From contig NZ_JAVDUI010000001.1 of assembly GCF_031456275.1 (NCBI RefSeq), forward strand, positions 1,384,965-1,448,964: 64,000 bases of DNA. Direction: 5' to 3'. This DNA comes from Falsarthrobacter nasiphocae (GTDB lineage Bacteria > Actinomycetota > Actinomycetes > Actinomycetales > Micrococcaceae). A program made the position numbers and the translations under genes. Below the pieces are notes generated by a model. That model searched no databases and was not told the origin of the DNA. It saw only the letters and a program-made list of their open reading frames with translations. How positions within the stretch are numbered: position 1 is the first letter of the stretch; the number at the start of each line of letters is the position of its first letter. This document shows positions 8,700 to 18,439 of the stretch, one piece after another.

Positions 8700-9167
8700 T
8701 CAGGCGCGGCGCAGCCTCTGGCGGGCCGTCGTCGTCGTGGCTCCGATCTTCTCCCGGCCGAGCGCCTTGGCGAGCCCGAATTCCGGCATGTCTGAGTACA
8801 CGGCCTCGTGGTTGCCGGCGGGGACGGTGTATGTCTCATGCCAAACGCCGACGTCTCCGGAGCCGGCCGTCTTCATGAAGCGGCGCCACGGGTCGACGTG
8901 CGGGGCGTTGGCGTCGGCTGCGAATGCCTGGAGGTCCTCGGGTGAGCGCCAGTACTGGACGGAGATGGTCGTGCGCCCCAGCCAGAGCTCGTGTCCGAGG
9001 AAGCCCGTCTCGGGCCGGCCCTCGAGATGATCGGTCATCCGCATGAACGCGCGGGCTACGGGCACGTAGAGGTCGGGGCGGTGGAGGCGGTTGGCGCGCA
9101 TTCCGATGAGGAACACGGTGACGTCGCGGGCTTCGGCGGTGAACCGGCCGGGGATGGGGTGTCGCAT
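8700..9167 (-). CDS. DUF4188 family protein, TetR-linked
   Basis: A 155-residue protein starting at ATG 9167 behind AGGAGG. DUF4188 features: VTVFLIGMRANRLHRPD, FLGHELWLGRTTISVQYWRS, DPWRRFMKTAGSGDVGVWHETY and a C-terminal AVYSDMPEFGLAKA. Members are often called monooxygenase-like because of a dimeric alpha/beta-barrel-like fold, but no activity is established. It is divergent from a TetR regulator with a palindromic operator in between, so it is most likely that regulator's target and induced by a small molecule. Confidence 0.8.
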   Translation of the reverse strand: MRHPIPGRFTAEARDVTVFLIGMRANRLHRPDLYVPVARAFMRMTDHLEGRPETGFLGHELWLGRTTISVQYWRSPEDLQAFAADANAPHVDPWRRFMKTAGSGDVGVWHETYTVPAGNHEAVYSDMPEFGLAKALGREKIGATTTTARQRLRRA

Positions 9168-9183
9168 GGGGCCTCCTAGGGAA

Positions 9184-9216
9184 ACGCTGTTACGTAACTC
9201 TGTTTCGTAACAGCGT
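9184..9216. promoter_or_regulatory. Palindromic operator between DUF4188 and tetR genes
   Basis: Perfect inverted repeat with arms ACGCTGTTACG (9184-9194) and CGTAACAGCGT (9206-9216), 11 bp each, spacer 11 bp. The left arm overlaps a second perfect palindrome, GTTACGTAAC (9189-9198). The layout and position are typical of a TetR operator controlling both divergent genes. Confidence 0.85.
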
Positions 9217-9221
9217 AATGC

Positions 9222-9233
9222 TAGGATTGTCGC
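9222..9233 (+). promoter_or_regulatory. -10 box of a probable leaderless tetR transcript
   Basis: TAGGAT (9222-9227) lies 6 nt before the ATG at 9234, with no ribosome-binding site. The operator covers the -35 region, consistent with autoregulation. Confidence 0.5.
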
Positions 9234-9812
9234 ATGGCAAGACCTGTTCAATACGGCGAGGATCACCGCCGTCTCCTCCTTGACGCCGCTGCCCGCATCA
9301 TGGCCGCCGAGGGGCCCGGCGGCCTCTCGCTCCGGGGCGTCGCCGCCGAGGTCGGCGTCTCCACGACGGCCGTGTATTCCCTCGTCGGCAACAAGCGCGC
9401 GCTGGAGCGCGAGGTGAGCCTCGCCGCCATCGAGTCCTTCACCCGCGCGCAGGAGAGTGCCCGCCGCGGTGAGGACCCGGTGGACGACCTCTCGTACCTG
9501 GGCCGTTCCTACCGGCAGTGGGCCCTGGACAACCCGGCGCTGTACAGGGTCATGTTCGGGGGCCGGTCCCAGGTGCTCCCGGAGGGGCCGCGCGCGCTCG
9601 TGCCCCTCACGCAGACGCTGGAGATCCTTGACGCGCAGGGGCGCCTCGCGGGGTCGGTGGGCGAGGCCACCTATTCCATCTGGGCCTGCGTCCACGGGGC
9701 CGTGAGCCTTGAGCTGTCCGGCCCCGGCCCCTGGGCGGACACGTACCCCGCGCTCTTGCGCTCTCTCGGGCGCGCCTGGGTCATCGGCGTGCCGGAGAAG
9801 TACCGGAGCTGA
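9234..9812 (+). CDS. TetR family transcriptional regulator
   Basis: A 192-residue repressor. The N-terminal helix-turn-helix (about 11-56) reads RRLLLDAAARIMAAEGPGGLS, then LRGVAAEVGVSTTAVYSLVG. The C-terminal ligand domain has the YRQWALDNPALYRVMFGG segment found in the WHG / TetR_C_33 type. It probably represses the divergent DUF4188 gene and itself through the palindrome at 9184-9216. The 3' end overlaps the convergent pabB-like gene by 32 bp. Confidence 0.9.
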   Translation: MARPVQYGEDHRRLLLDAAARIMAAEGPGGLSLRGVAAEVGVSTTAVYSLVGNKRALEREVSLAAIESFTRAQESARRGEDPVDDLSYLGRSYRQWALDNPALYRVMFGGRSQVLPEGPRALVPLTQTLEILDAQGRLAGSVGEATYSIWACVHGAVSLELSGPGPWADTYPALLRSLGRAWVIGVPEKYRS

Positions 9813-12210
9813 CCTCGTCCGTCTGAGGCCGACGACGCCGCTGGCGCTCCCCTGCCCCTCCCTGCTCGGGGAACTCCGCGCCGAGGGCAAGCAGCACCCC
9901 GGAGGTCTTGGCCCGGATCTCGTCCCACTCGGCGCCCGGGTCCGAGTCGATGGTCACGGCCCCGCCCACCCCGAGGGTCATGGCCCCGCGGCGAACGGCC
10001 AGGCTCCGGATGACGACGTTGAGGTCCCCGGACCCGTCCATCCCGAGCCACCCCACGGACCCCGAGTAGGCCCCGCGCCGGCGGCCCTCCAGGCGCGCGA
10101 GGATCTCCATCGTGCTGATCTTGGGGCAGCCCGTCATGGAGCCGGGCGGGAACGCGGCCCGGAGCAGGTCGCCCCGGCTCCGCGCGGGATCCGCCGCCGC
10201 GGTGATGGTGGAGACCATCTGGAAGACGGTCGCGTACTCCTCGATGGCGCAGAGCCGCTCCACGCGGACCGTCCCTGTGCGGGCCGTGGCGCCGAGGTCG
10301 TTGCGGAGCAGGTCCACGATCATGATGTTCTCGGCCCGGTCCTTGGAGCTCGCCTCGAGCTCGGCGCGCAGGGCGGCGTCCTGGGCTGGGGTGCTACCTC
10401 GCGGTCGCGTGCCCTTGATGGGCTCGGCGGTGACCGTGCCGTCCGCGCCCACGGAGAGGAAGCGCTCGGGGCTGCTGGAGACAAGGGCGAACTCGTCGTC
10501 GGTTCCGGCGGCGAATCTCAGGAACGCGCCGAACGGGGCGGGGGAGACGCGGCGCAGCTCCTCGAACAGCCGGAGGGGGTCCGGGTGTGCGGGGGCCGTG
10601 AGCTCAGTCGTCAGGCACACCTCGTACGAGTTGCCGGCCCTGATCTCGTCGAGCGCCTCCTCGATCTTCGCGAGGTACTCCTCCCGCGCGTCAGCCGCGC
10701 GGACGGCTTGCCTCCCGGGGAGGGCGGGGGCGACGACGGGGCCGCCGCTCTCGGCCACCGCCCCCTGGGACGAGGCCGGCGCAGGGGGCGCCTCCGCCGG
10801 AGAAGCGGCCCAGTCCGGCTGTGCGGGGCACTCTCCGCGGCAGAACGCCGTTGTGCGGCCCGTGCCCGTGTCGAGGACGTGAAGGCGGGTGGGCCAGAAG
10901 AGCCGGGCGTCGCAGTCCCCGGCGTCCGGCTGCGGGATGGCTGGCGTGCCCGTTTCCGCGCGGAGCTCGTAGCCGAGCTGGGCGATCCACCCCACGGGCG
11001 GGCACTCCGCTCCTGGGCCGTGTGCTCCCGGCCCCATAGCGCCGGACCCGGGTGCGCCCGCGTCTTCCCCACCGAGGGCGACATCGGCACACCCACCGGC
11101 CTGTGTGCTCGAGTCGGCGCCGTTCGGCCAGGCCGCGGCGATCCAGTCGAAGAACTGGGCCGGGCGCGAGCCCGTGATCCCGTTGAGGTCCACGCGCAGT
11201 GTGCCCGGGGCCGTGGGGATCGAGGCGAGGGGCCCTGGGGAGGCAGCGGCGGTGCGCTCGGGCCGCGGCTGGGCGGCGGCGGATGGCGTGCAGGAGGAGC
11301 CCTCCCGGACGAACGTCACGCCGAGGCGCCCCGCCGCGGTCATGCTCCGCGCGCTGCGAGGCCCGCCTCCGGGGAGGGATGAGTCCAGCCAGACCGCGTG
11401 CGGCATCCCGTGCGCCACCGCCTCGAAACGCGACGCCCCGCCTGCCCCGCTGACGTGAGTCCCGCGTGCTTGCGCGGCCCCATCTGGGGCGGCTGCCTCG
11501 TCAGCGCCTGTGGCCCGCGGTGAGCCCGGCCCGGCGGCGCCCCCATGCCCGCACGGTGCCCACGGCTCCAGGAGGAGCGCGCCGAGCGGCGAGCCCGGGA
11601 ACAGGGCCGCGGCGGCGCGGAGGACGTCCGCCCCGGACGGACGTCCGGCGGGCACGCGGAGATCGGGGGCCACGGGCCCGTCGTCGGAGGCGATCCACGC
11701 GTCCTCGGCGCGGGCCCACCGGTCCCAGTGGGGGCGGAAGGTCTCGCCGTCACGGGCGAGGGCGCGGGCCTTGCGCGCCTCGGCCGTGCCCTCGATCCAG
11801 ACGGTGATGACGGCGCACCCGGCGGCCCGCGCCGCGTCCACAATGGGCCGCGCGCTCGCGCCGACGCCCTCCACGACGAGGACGTCCCCGGGGTCCGCGG
11901 GCGGCAGCTCTCGCGGGGTGGAGGACGCCCAGTCCCACCCGCGAAGCGGGGCGCACTCGCGGCGGGCCAGCCGGGGCACGGCCTCGGTGGCGGCCCAGGT
12001 CACGGCCGCGCCGAGCCCGTCCCACCCCTGGTAGAGGTCCTCCATGTCGAGCGAGGCCACGGTTCCCCACCGCGGGATTCCCGCCTGCGCGGCCCAGAGA
12101 AGACCGGGCGCCCGCGGCGTCTCCAGCTGGGCGCGCACCGAGGCCGCAAGCGTCGTCTTGCCCGAGCCGGAGCGCCCGTCGATGAGGAGAACGAGGGGCG
12201 GGCGGGTCAT
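9781..12210 (-). CDS. pabB: Fusion of a uridine-kinase-like P-loop domain to aminodeoxychorismate synthase component I
   Basis: An 809-residue protein with two parts. Residues 1-220 form a small P-loop kinase-like domain: Walker A GRSGSGKT (12-19), SLDMEDLYQGWDGL and VLVVEGVGASARP. From about residue 260 follows a full chorismate-binding PabB, first the N-terminal part (HAVWLDSS, then two Gly/Ala/Pro-rich inserts), then AGNSYEVCLTTE, SSSPERFLSV, EPIKGTRPRG, DRAENIMIVDLLRNDLG and GSMTGCPKISTMEI. PabB aminates chorismate, and pabC is close by, so folate is favoured over anthranilate synthesis. No glutamine amidotransferase partner is visible here. The ATG overlaps the phosphatase gene's stop. 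Confidence 0.85.
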   Translation of the reverse strand: MTRPPLVLLIDGRSGSGKTTLAASVRAQLETPRAPGLLWAAQAGIPRWGTVASLDMEDLYQGWDGLGAAVTWAATEAVPRLARRECAPLRGWDWASSTPRELPPADPGDVLVVEGVGASARPIVDAARAAGCAVITVWIEGTAEARKARALARDGETFRPHWDRWARAEDAWIASDDGPVAPDLRVPAGRPSGADVLRAAAALFPGSPLGALLLEPWAPCGHGGAAGPGSPRATGADEAAAPDGAAQARGTHVSGAGGASRFEAVAHGMPHAVWLDSSLPGGGPRSARSMTAAGRLGVTFVREGSSCTPSAAAQPRPERTAAASPGPLASIPTAPGTLRVDLNGITGSRPAQFFDWIAAAWPNGADSSTQAGGCADVALGGEDAGAPGSGAMGPGAHGPGAECPPVGWIAQLGYELRAETGTPAIPQPDAGDCDARLFWPTRLHVLDTGTGRTTAFCRGECPAQPDWAASPAEAPPAPASSQGAVAESGGPVVAPALPGRQAVRAADAREEYLAKIEEALDEIRAGNSYEVCLTTELTAPAHPDPLRLFEELRRVSPAPFGAFLRFAAGTDDEFALVSSSPERFLSVGADGTVTAEPIKGTRPRGSTPAQDAALRAELEASSKDRAENIMIVDLLRNDLGATARTGTVRVERLCAIEEYATVFQMVSTITAAADPARSRGDLLRAAFPPGSMTGCPKISTMEILARLEGRRRGAYSGSVGWLGMDGSGDLNVVIRSLAVRRGAMTLGVGGAVTIDSDPGAEWDEIRAKTSGVLLALGAEFPEQGGAGERQRRRRPQTDEVSSGTSPARR

Positions 12211-12746
12211 TCGACGTCGAGGACGGCCCGGGCGGCGAGCTCGTGCCGGATGAACTCAATCACGCCGGGGACGCAGGCGCGGATCATCTCGGAGACCTTG
12301 TCGAAGTCCTCGGGCCCGCCGTACCAGGGGTCGTAGATCCCCTGCTCCTCGGGGCTCGCGGTCTCCAGTTCTGGGTTGAAGGAGCCGATGAGGCGGATGG
12401 TGGGGTTGTTCGCCGGGTCGTCCGGGAAGCCTTCCGCGAGGGCGCGCAGCTCGGCGAGGTGCTCCACGTCCAGCGCGAGCGCGAGGCTCAGCCCTTCGAG
12501 CGCCTGTGCGGTGATGGGCCGCGAGATGTGGGCGTCGATGTCCTCCCGCTCGCCGACCTCGTTGTCCACAAGCCACGAGCGCGCCCGCCGGTCCATGGGG
12601 TTGCCCTCCTCGTAGGCGGAGACCGCGAAGGACTCGACGCTGACGTGGTCGGAGAGCCCGGCCTCCTCGACTGCCTCCGCGAGCATGAACTCGGCGATGG
12701 GGGAGCGGCAGATGTTGCCGGTGCAGACGGCGGCGACGCGGTACAT
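12207..12746 (-). CDS. Low-molecular-weight protein tyrosine phosphatase
   Basis: A 179-residue phosphatase. The catalytic loop CTGNICRSP (CX5R-S) is at the N-terminus and the acid/base Asp is in IYDPWYGG near the C-terminus. It is longer than the usual about 155 residues because of an insert before the DP motif. The start at 12746 has a GGAAAGG ribosome-binding site; longer frames upstream lack one. It overlaps the downstream kinase-PabB gene by 4 bp, so the two are co-translated. The substrate is unknown. Confidence 0.9.
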   Translation of the reverse strand: MYRVAAVCTGNICRSPIAEFMLAEAVEEAGLSDHVSVESFAVSAYEEGNPMDRRARSWLVDNEVGEREDIDAHISRPITAQALEGLSLALALDVEHLAELRALAEGFPDDPANNPTIRLIGSFNPELETASPEEQGIYDPWYGGPEDFDKVSEMIRACVPGVIEFIRHELAARAVLDVE

Positions 12747-12805
12747 GGAGGCCTTTCCTCGGGTGCGTGGGCGGCGGATCGGTTCCAGCGTATCCCTGCT
12801 GGGGG

Positions 12806-13435
12806 TCAGTGGGACGGCAGGAGGAGGACGAGCACGGCCATGGCCAGGAACAGCGTGCCGAAGATCCGGTTGAGCGTGACTTGCCCCGCCGGTGTGCGAG
12901 TGAGGCGGCGCAGGCCCTTCGCGGCGGTGGCGAAGATGCCCCACATGACGATGACGTCCACGACGACGATCGTCCCCATGAGGATCGAGTACTGGAGCAG
13001 GAGGTCGCTGGCGGGGTTGATGAACTGCGGGACAAACGCGAGGAAGAACAGGATCGCCTTGGGGTTGGTCATGTTGACTGCGAACCCGCGCAGGAGCATC
13101 TCGCGGGCCTTGGCGGGCGGCGGCGCCACGTCGTCGTCCGCCGGAGGATGGGGGCGCTCAAGGAGGAGGCGCACGCCGAGCCAGGCGAGGTAGAGGACGC
13201 CCGCAATGCGGATGGCCAGGAGGACGCCGGGGGCGGACGCGATGACGTACCCGAGCCCGAGAGCCGTGATGAGCAGCTGGAGCGCCAGGGCGATCTCCTG
13301 CCCCAGGATGGTCCAGATGGCGCGCCCCCATCCGACCTTGAGGGAGGTGGACATCGTGTTGACGGCGCCCGCACCGGGGGTCAGGGCGATGGCCACGCAC
13401 GACGCGAGGAGGGCGAGGTAGACGGAGGCGGGCAT
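12806..13435 (-). CDS. LysE/RhtB family amino-acid exporter
   Basis: A 209-residue membrane protein with six helices. The family signature ALTPGAGAVNTMSTSLKVGW lies in the first loop and NMTNPKAILFFLAFVPQFI in the middle. RhtB-type members export amino acids such as threonine, homoserine or leucine; the substrate cannot be predicted. ATG 13435 is chosen because GGAAGG lies 9 nt upstream; the in-frame ATG at 13444 would overlap that site. It is divergent from the dnaK operon. Confidence 0.9.
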   Translation of the reverse strand: MPASVYLALLASCVAIALTPGAGAVNTMSTSLKVGWGRAIWTILGQEIALALQLLITALGLGYVIASAPGVLLAIRIAGVLYLAWLGVRLLLERPHPPADDDVAPPPAKAREMLLRGFAVNMTNPKAILFFLAFVPQFINPASDLLLQYSILMGTIVVVDVIVMWGIFATAAKGLRRLTRTPAGQVTLNRIFGTLFLAMAVLVLLLPSH

Positions 13436-13527
13436 GCCCGCCATCCTTCCAGGTCTCGCGTGGCCGACGACGCTGGCCGTCCGCAGAACACGCCGATTCG
13501 GTGAGGAACCTGAACAAAAACCCAGAG

Positions 13528-13546
13528 TTGAGTGAGCAAGACTCAA
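13528..13546. promoter_or_regulatory. HAIR element 1 (HspR operator) upstream of dnaK
   Basis: TTGAGT-N7-ACTCAA, a perfect match to the HspR inverted repeat CTTGAGT-N7-ACTCAAG at its core. It lies just upstream of the -35 box. Confidence 0.9.
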
Positions 13547-13553
13547 CTTAGGG

Positions 13554-13580
13554 TTGACATGACCGCGCTCAAGTGTAGAG

Positions 13581-13581
<1 letters not shown>
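13554..13581 (+). promoter_or_regulatory. dnaK operon promoter
   Basis: TTGACA (13554-13559) and TAGAGT (13576-13581) with a 16-bp spacer. The promoter is bracketed by the two HAIR elements and the -10 box touches the second, so HspR binding would block RNA polymerase. Confidence 0.8.
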
Positions 13582-15513
<1,932 letters not shown>

Positions 15514-15522
15514 GGACACGCC

Positions 15523-16152
15523 ATGCCGCATCACGGAAACGAGGCAGAGCACGAGAACCCGGTGACCCCGGAGGGCTCGGCCGCGGGCTCCGAGTCCGGC
15601 GCGGAGTACTCCGCGCCGGAGGGCACGGCGGGCGAGAACACTGAGGGAGATGCCCTCGACCAGGTTGAGGACATCCTGAACTCGGCTTCGCTCGAGGACG
15701 AGTCCACGGACGCCCCGGCGTCCGAGGCCCCGGCCAACGACGAGGCTGCAGAGCTCAGGAGTGACCTCCTCCGCCTCCAGGCGGAGTACGTCAACTACCG
15801 CAAGCGCGTCGAGCGCGACCGGGCCGTTGCCGGAGAGAACGCCACGATTGCGGCGCTCCAGGCACTGCTCCCCGTGCTCGACGACATCGAGGCCGCGCGC
15901 CAGCACGGCGACCTCGAGGAGGGGCCCTTCGCCTCGATCTCGAAGAAGCTCGACGCCGCGCTCGCGGGCCTCGGCCTGGAAAGCATCAACGAGACGGGCG
16001 TGCCGTTCGACCCGAACGTGCACGAGGCCCTCATGCAGGTTCCCAACCCCGAGGTCCCCGAGGACCACGTGGCGCAGATCCTGCGAGTCGGCTACCGCAA
16101 GGGGGAGCGCGTCCTGCGCGCCGCCCAGGTGATCGTCTCAACCGGCGAGTAA
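15523..16152 (+). CDS. grpE: Nucleotide exchange factor GrpE
   Basis: A 209-residue cofactor that releases ADP from DnaK. An acidic disordered N-terminal 70 residues is followed by a coiled coil (LRSDLLRLQAEYVNYRKRVERD) and the C-terminal beta domain containing PFDPNVHEALMQVPNPE and ILRVGYRKGERVLRAAQVIV. It sits 9 bp after dnaK in the same operon. Confidence 0.96.
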   Translation: MPHHGNEAEHENPVTPEGSAAGSESGAEYSAPEGTAGENTEGDALDQVEDILNSASLEDESTDAPASEAPANDEAAELRSDLLRLQAEYVNYRKRVERDRAVAGENATIAALQALLPVLDDIEAARQHGDLEEGPFASISKKLDAALAGLGLESINETGVPFDPNVHEALMQVPNPEVPEDHVAQILRVGYRKGERVLRAAQVIVSTGE

Positions 16153-16164
16153 TCGCCCAGTGAA

Positions 16165-16204
16165 CGTGTGGCCCGCCCTGCGAGACCCGCAGGCGGGCCA
16201 CACG
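16165..16204 (+). terminator. Strong hairpin between grpE and dnaJ
   Basis: Stem CGTGTGGCCCGCC / GGCGGGCCACACG (13 bp) extended by TGCG/CGCA across a one-base bulge. No T-tract follows. It probably attenuates transcription or sets mRNA processing and stability, lowering dnaJ-hspR output relative to dnaK-grpE. Confidence 0.55.
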
Positions 16205-16244
16205 TCTACTTGTCAGAAGTCAACCGATACGAAGGAGAGCGCCC

Positions 16245-17273
16245 ATGGCCAGCCAGGACTGGGTGGAGAAAGATTTCTACGCGACGCTGGGGCTCAGCAA
16301 GGACGCCTCTGCGGACGACATCAAGAAGGCCTACCGAAAGCTGTCCCGGAAATACCATCCGGACTTGAACGCGAATGACGAGGCCGCCGAGCAGAAGTTC
16401 AAGGAGGTCGCCGAGGCGCACAGTGTTCTGAGCGACCCCGAGGAGCGCAAGCAATACGACGCGATCCGGGCCATGGGCTCCGGCGCGCGCTTCACGGCGG
16501 GCGGCCCCGGCGGCGCGGGCGGGTTCGAGGACGTGTTCTCGGGCCTGTTCAACGGCGGCAGCTTCAATGGCGGCGGCCGCGGGTTCAACCCGGGCTCGTA
16601 CGGCGGCGGCAACTTCGGCGGTCAGAACATCAACTTCGAGGACCTCTTCAACAGCGCGGGCGCCGGGGCCGGCTACGGAACCGGCGGCTACGGCGGCTTC
16701 CCGGGCGGCGGATACGGCGGCGCGCCGGCCAAGGGCGCGGACCGCACGGCCTCCACCACCATCGGGTTCGGCTCCGCCCTCAACGGCACCAAGATCGGCC
16801 TCCGTGAGCCCAGCGGCGAGACCATCGAGGTCCGCATCCCCGCGGGCATCAAGGACGGCCAGAAGGTGCGCGTCAAGGGCAAGGGCCAGCCGGGGGCTGG
16901 CGGCGCCGGAGACCTCATGGTCACCGTCAACGTCCGCCCTCACAAGGTCTATGAGCGCGACGGCGATGACTTGCGCATGCACGTCCCCGTGACGTTCGCC
17001 GAGGCGGCGCTCGGAGGCAAGGTCCAGGTTCCGACCCCGGACGGCGGGCACGTGACCGTAAGGGTGCCTGAGGGCTCCTCGAGCGGCAAGACGCTGCGCC
17101 TCAAGGGCCGTGGAGTCAAGACCCGCAAGCACACGGGGGATCTGCTCGTGGTGCTGGACGTCGTCGTCCCCAAGGACCTGAGCGAGGACGCGAAGGCCGC
17201 AGTGGAGCAGTTCGCAGAGGCAACCAAGAGCGACGACCCGCGCGCCACGCTGGCGCGAGACGCCGCGCTCTAA
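16245..17273 (+). CDS. dnaJ: J-domain co-chaperone, DnaJ without zinc fingers
   Basis: A 342-residue DnaJ that stimulates DnaK ATPase. J domain residues 9-75 with HPD at 38-40; a long Gly/Phe/Asn-rich linker (about 85-165); then the two C-terminal substrate domains ([39 protein letters not shown]). No CXXCXGXG repeats are present, so it is a type II / CbpA-like protein, shorter than a canonical DnaJ. The ATG is preceded by GAAGGAGAGC. Confidence 0.93.
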   Translation: MASQDWVEKDFYATLGLSKDASADDIKKAYRKLSRKYHPDLNANDEAAEQKFKEVAEAHSVLSDPEERKQYDAIRAMGSGARFTAGGPGGAGGFEDVFSGLFNGGSFNGGGRGFNPGSYGGGNFGGQNINFEDLFNSAGAGAGYGTGGYGGFPGGGYGGAPAKGADRTASTTIGFGSALNGTKIGLREPSGETIEVRIPAGIKDGQKVRVKGKGQPGAGGAGDLMVTVNVRPHKVYERDGDDLRMHVPVTFAEAALGGKVQVPTPDGGHVTVRVPEGSSSGKTLRLKGRGVKTRKHTGDLLVVLDVVVPKDLSEDAKAAVEQFAEATKSDDPRATLARDAAL

Positions 17274-17324
17274 AGCGCGCGAGCGAACGAAAGAATCGGC
17301 CCTCGCGCCGAGGAAGGACAGGTG

Positions 17325-17750
17325 ATGGCGGTGCAGGAGGAGGACTTCGAGCCCGTCTTCGTCATCTCAGTTGCGGCGGAACTCGCCGAGATGCACCCGC
17401 AGACCCTGCGGCAGTACGACAGGCTGGGCATCGTCACGCCCCAGCGGCAAGGGGGCCGGCACCGCCGGTACTCCCGCCGGGATGTCGAGCTGCTGCGCGA
17501 GGTGCAGCGACTCTCCAAGGAGGGTGTGTCCCTGGCTGGGATCAAGCGCGTCATGGAGCTGGAGCACCAGGTCTCCGCCCTTCAGTCCCGCGTGCGGGAG
17601 CTGAGCCGCGAGCTTGAGCAGGAGCGCATGCTTCGGGCCGACGACACGCGCGTGTTCGCCGCGGGCCGCCAGGGCGAGGTCGTGGCGGCCCGGCGTGGCA
17701 CGCGCGTGCGGGCCAGCCGGGCCGTCGTCCTGTGGCGGCCGGGCTCGTAG
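17325..17750 (+). CDS. hspR: Heat-shock repressor HspR (MerR family)
   Basis: A 141-residue MerR-type regulator that represses the dnaK operon and clpB by binding HAIR sites, with DnaK as corepressor in related actinobacteria. Winged helix: FVISVAAELAEMHPQTLRQY, RLGIVTPQRQGGRHRRYSRRD; then a dimerisation coiled coil (MELEHQVSALQSRVRELSREL). The C-terminal tail is basic. ATG 17325 is preferred over GTG 17322 for the 7-nt spacing to GGAAGG. It is the fourth gene of the operon, giving feedback control. Confidence 0.95.
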   Translation: MAVQEEDFEPVFVISVAAELAEMHPQTLRQYDRLGIVTPQRQGGRHRRYSRRDVELLREVQRLSKEGVSLAGIKRVMELEHQVSALQSRVRELSRELEQERMLRADDTRVFAAGRQGEVVAARRGTRVRASRAVVLWRPGS

Positions 17751-17818
17751 CCAGGGCCTGCGGCGGCATCCGCGTCGGTGAATGTTCAGTAGGGCCGGAA
17801 CCGGGCTGACTCGTCCGG

Positions 17819-18439
17819 TCAGGCGGAGGGCGTGCGCTCGCGCAGGCGCCACTGCAGGCGGTGCTTCACGGACGGCCACTCGTGCTTGAGGATGGAGAAG
17901 ACGACGACGTCGTCGAGCTCGCCGGACTTCAGCCGCCGCTGGCCGCGCAGGACACCGTCCTGGCGGGCACCCAGCCGGGCGATGGCCTCCCGGGACTGCT
18001 GGTTGGCCCAGCTCGTGCGCAGGGTGACGCACTCCGCACCCCACGTCTCGAAGGCGTAGGCCAGCAGGAGGAGCTTGGACTCCGCGTTGGTGCCCGTGCC
18101 ATGGGCGCTCGCCCGGTTCCACGTGTAGCCGATCTCGAGGCGGGGCACGCTCGCATCGATGTCGACGAACGCCGTCATCCCGAGGACCTCGTCGGTGTCC
18201 TGACGGACTGCCACGAAGGGGACCATCTCCCCATCTGCCTTGAGGGCCAGGCGGCGCTCGATCTCCGCGGCCATGTCCTCCGGGCGGGGGACGGACGTGT
18301 ACCAGCGGTCCCACACGCGCCCGTCGTCGACGGCGTCCTGAAGACCGCCCAGGTGAGCCGGAGACAGAGGCTCGAGCCGGACGAGTGCGCCCGCGAGGGG
18401 AGATGCAGGCTCCGGGAACCCCGCGCTCACGGCAGTCAT
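17819..18439 (-). CDS. GNAT family N-acetyltransferase (RimJ-like)
   Basis: A 206-residue acetyltransferase of the RimJ/RimL-like group. VRLEPLSPAHLGGLQ at the start, RLEIGYTWNRASAHGTGTNAE with the CoA loop, YAFETWGAECVTLRT, then NQQSREAIARLGARQDGVLR. Typical substrates are protein N-termini or small amines; the specific one is unknown. It overlaps the upstream NAD-binding gene by 4 bp. Confidence 0.9.
   Translation of the reverse strand: MTAVSAGFPEPASPLAGALVRLEPLSPAHLGGLQDAVDDGRVWDRWYTSVPRPEDMAAEIERRLALKADGEMVPFVAVRQDTDEVLGMTAFVDIDASVPRLEIGYTWNRASAHGTGTNAESKLLLLAYAFETWGAECVTLRTSWANQQSREAIARLGARQDGVLRGQRRLKSGELDDVVVFSILKHEWPSVKHRLQWRLRERTPSA

Noticed and set aside
9781-12210. Anthranilate synthase (TrpE) assignment
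   Set aside because: The active-site motifs suit both, but pabC is close, no trp gene is nearby, and the sequence resembles PabB in its N-terminal domain.
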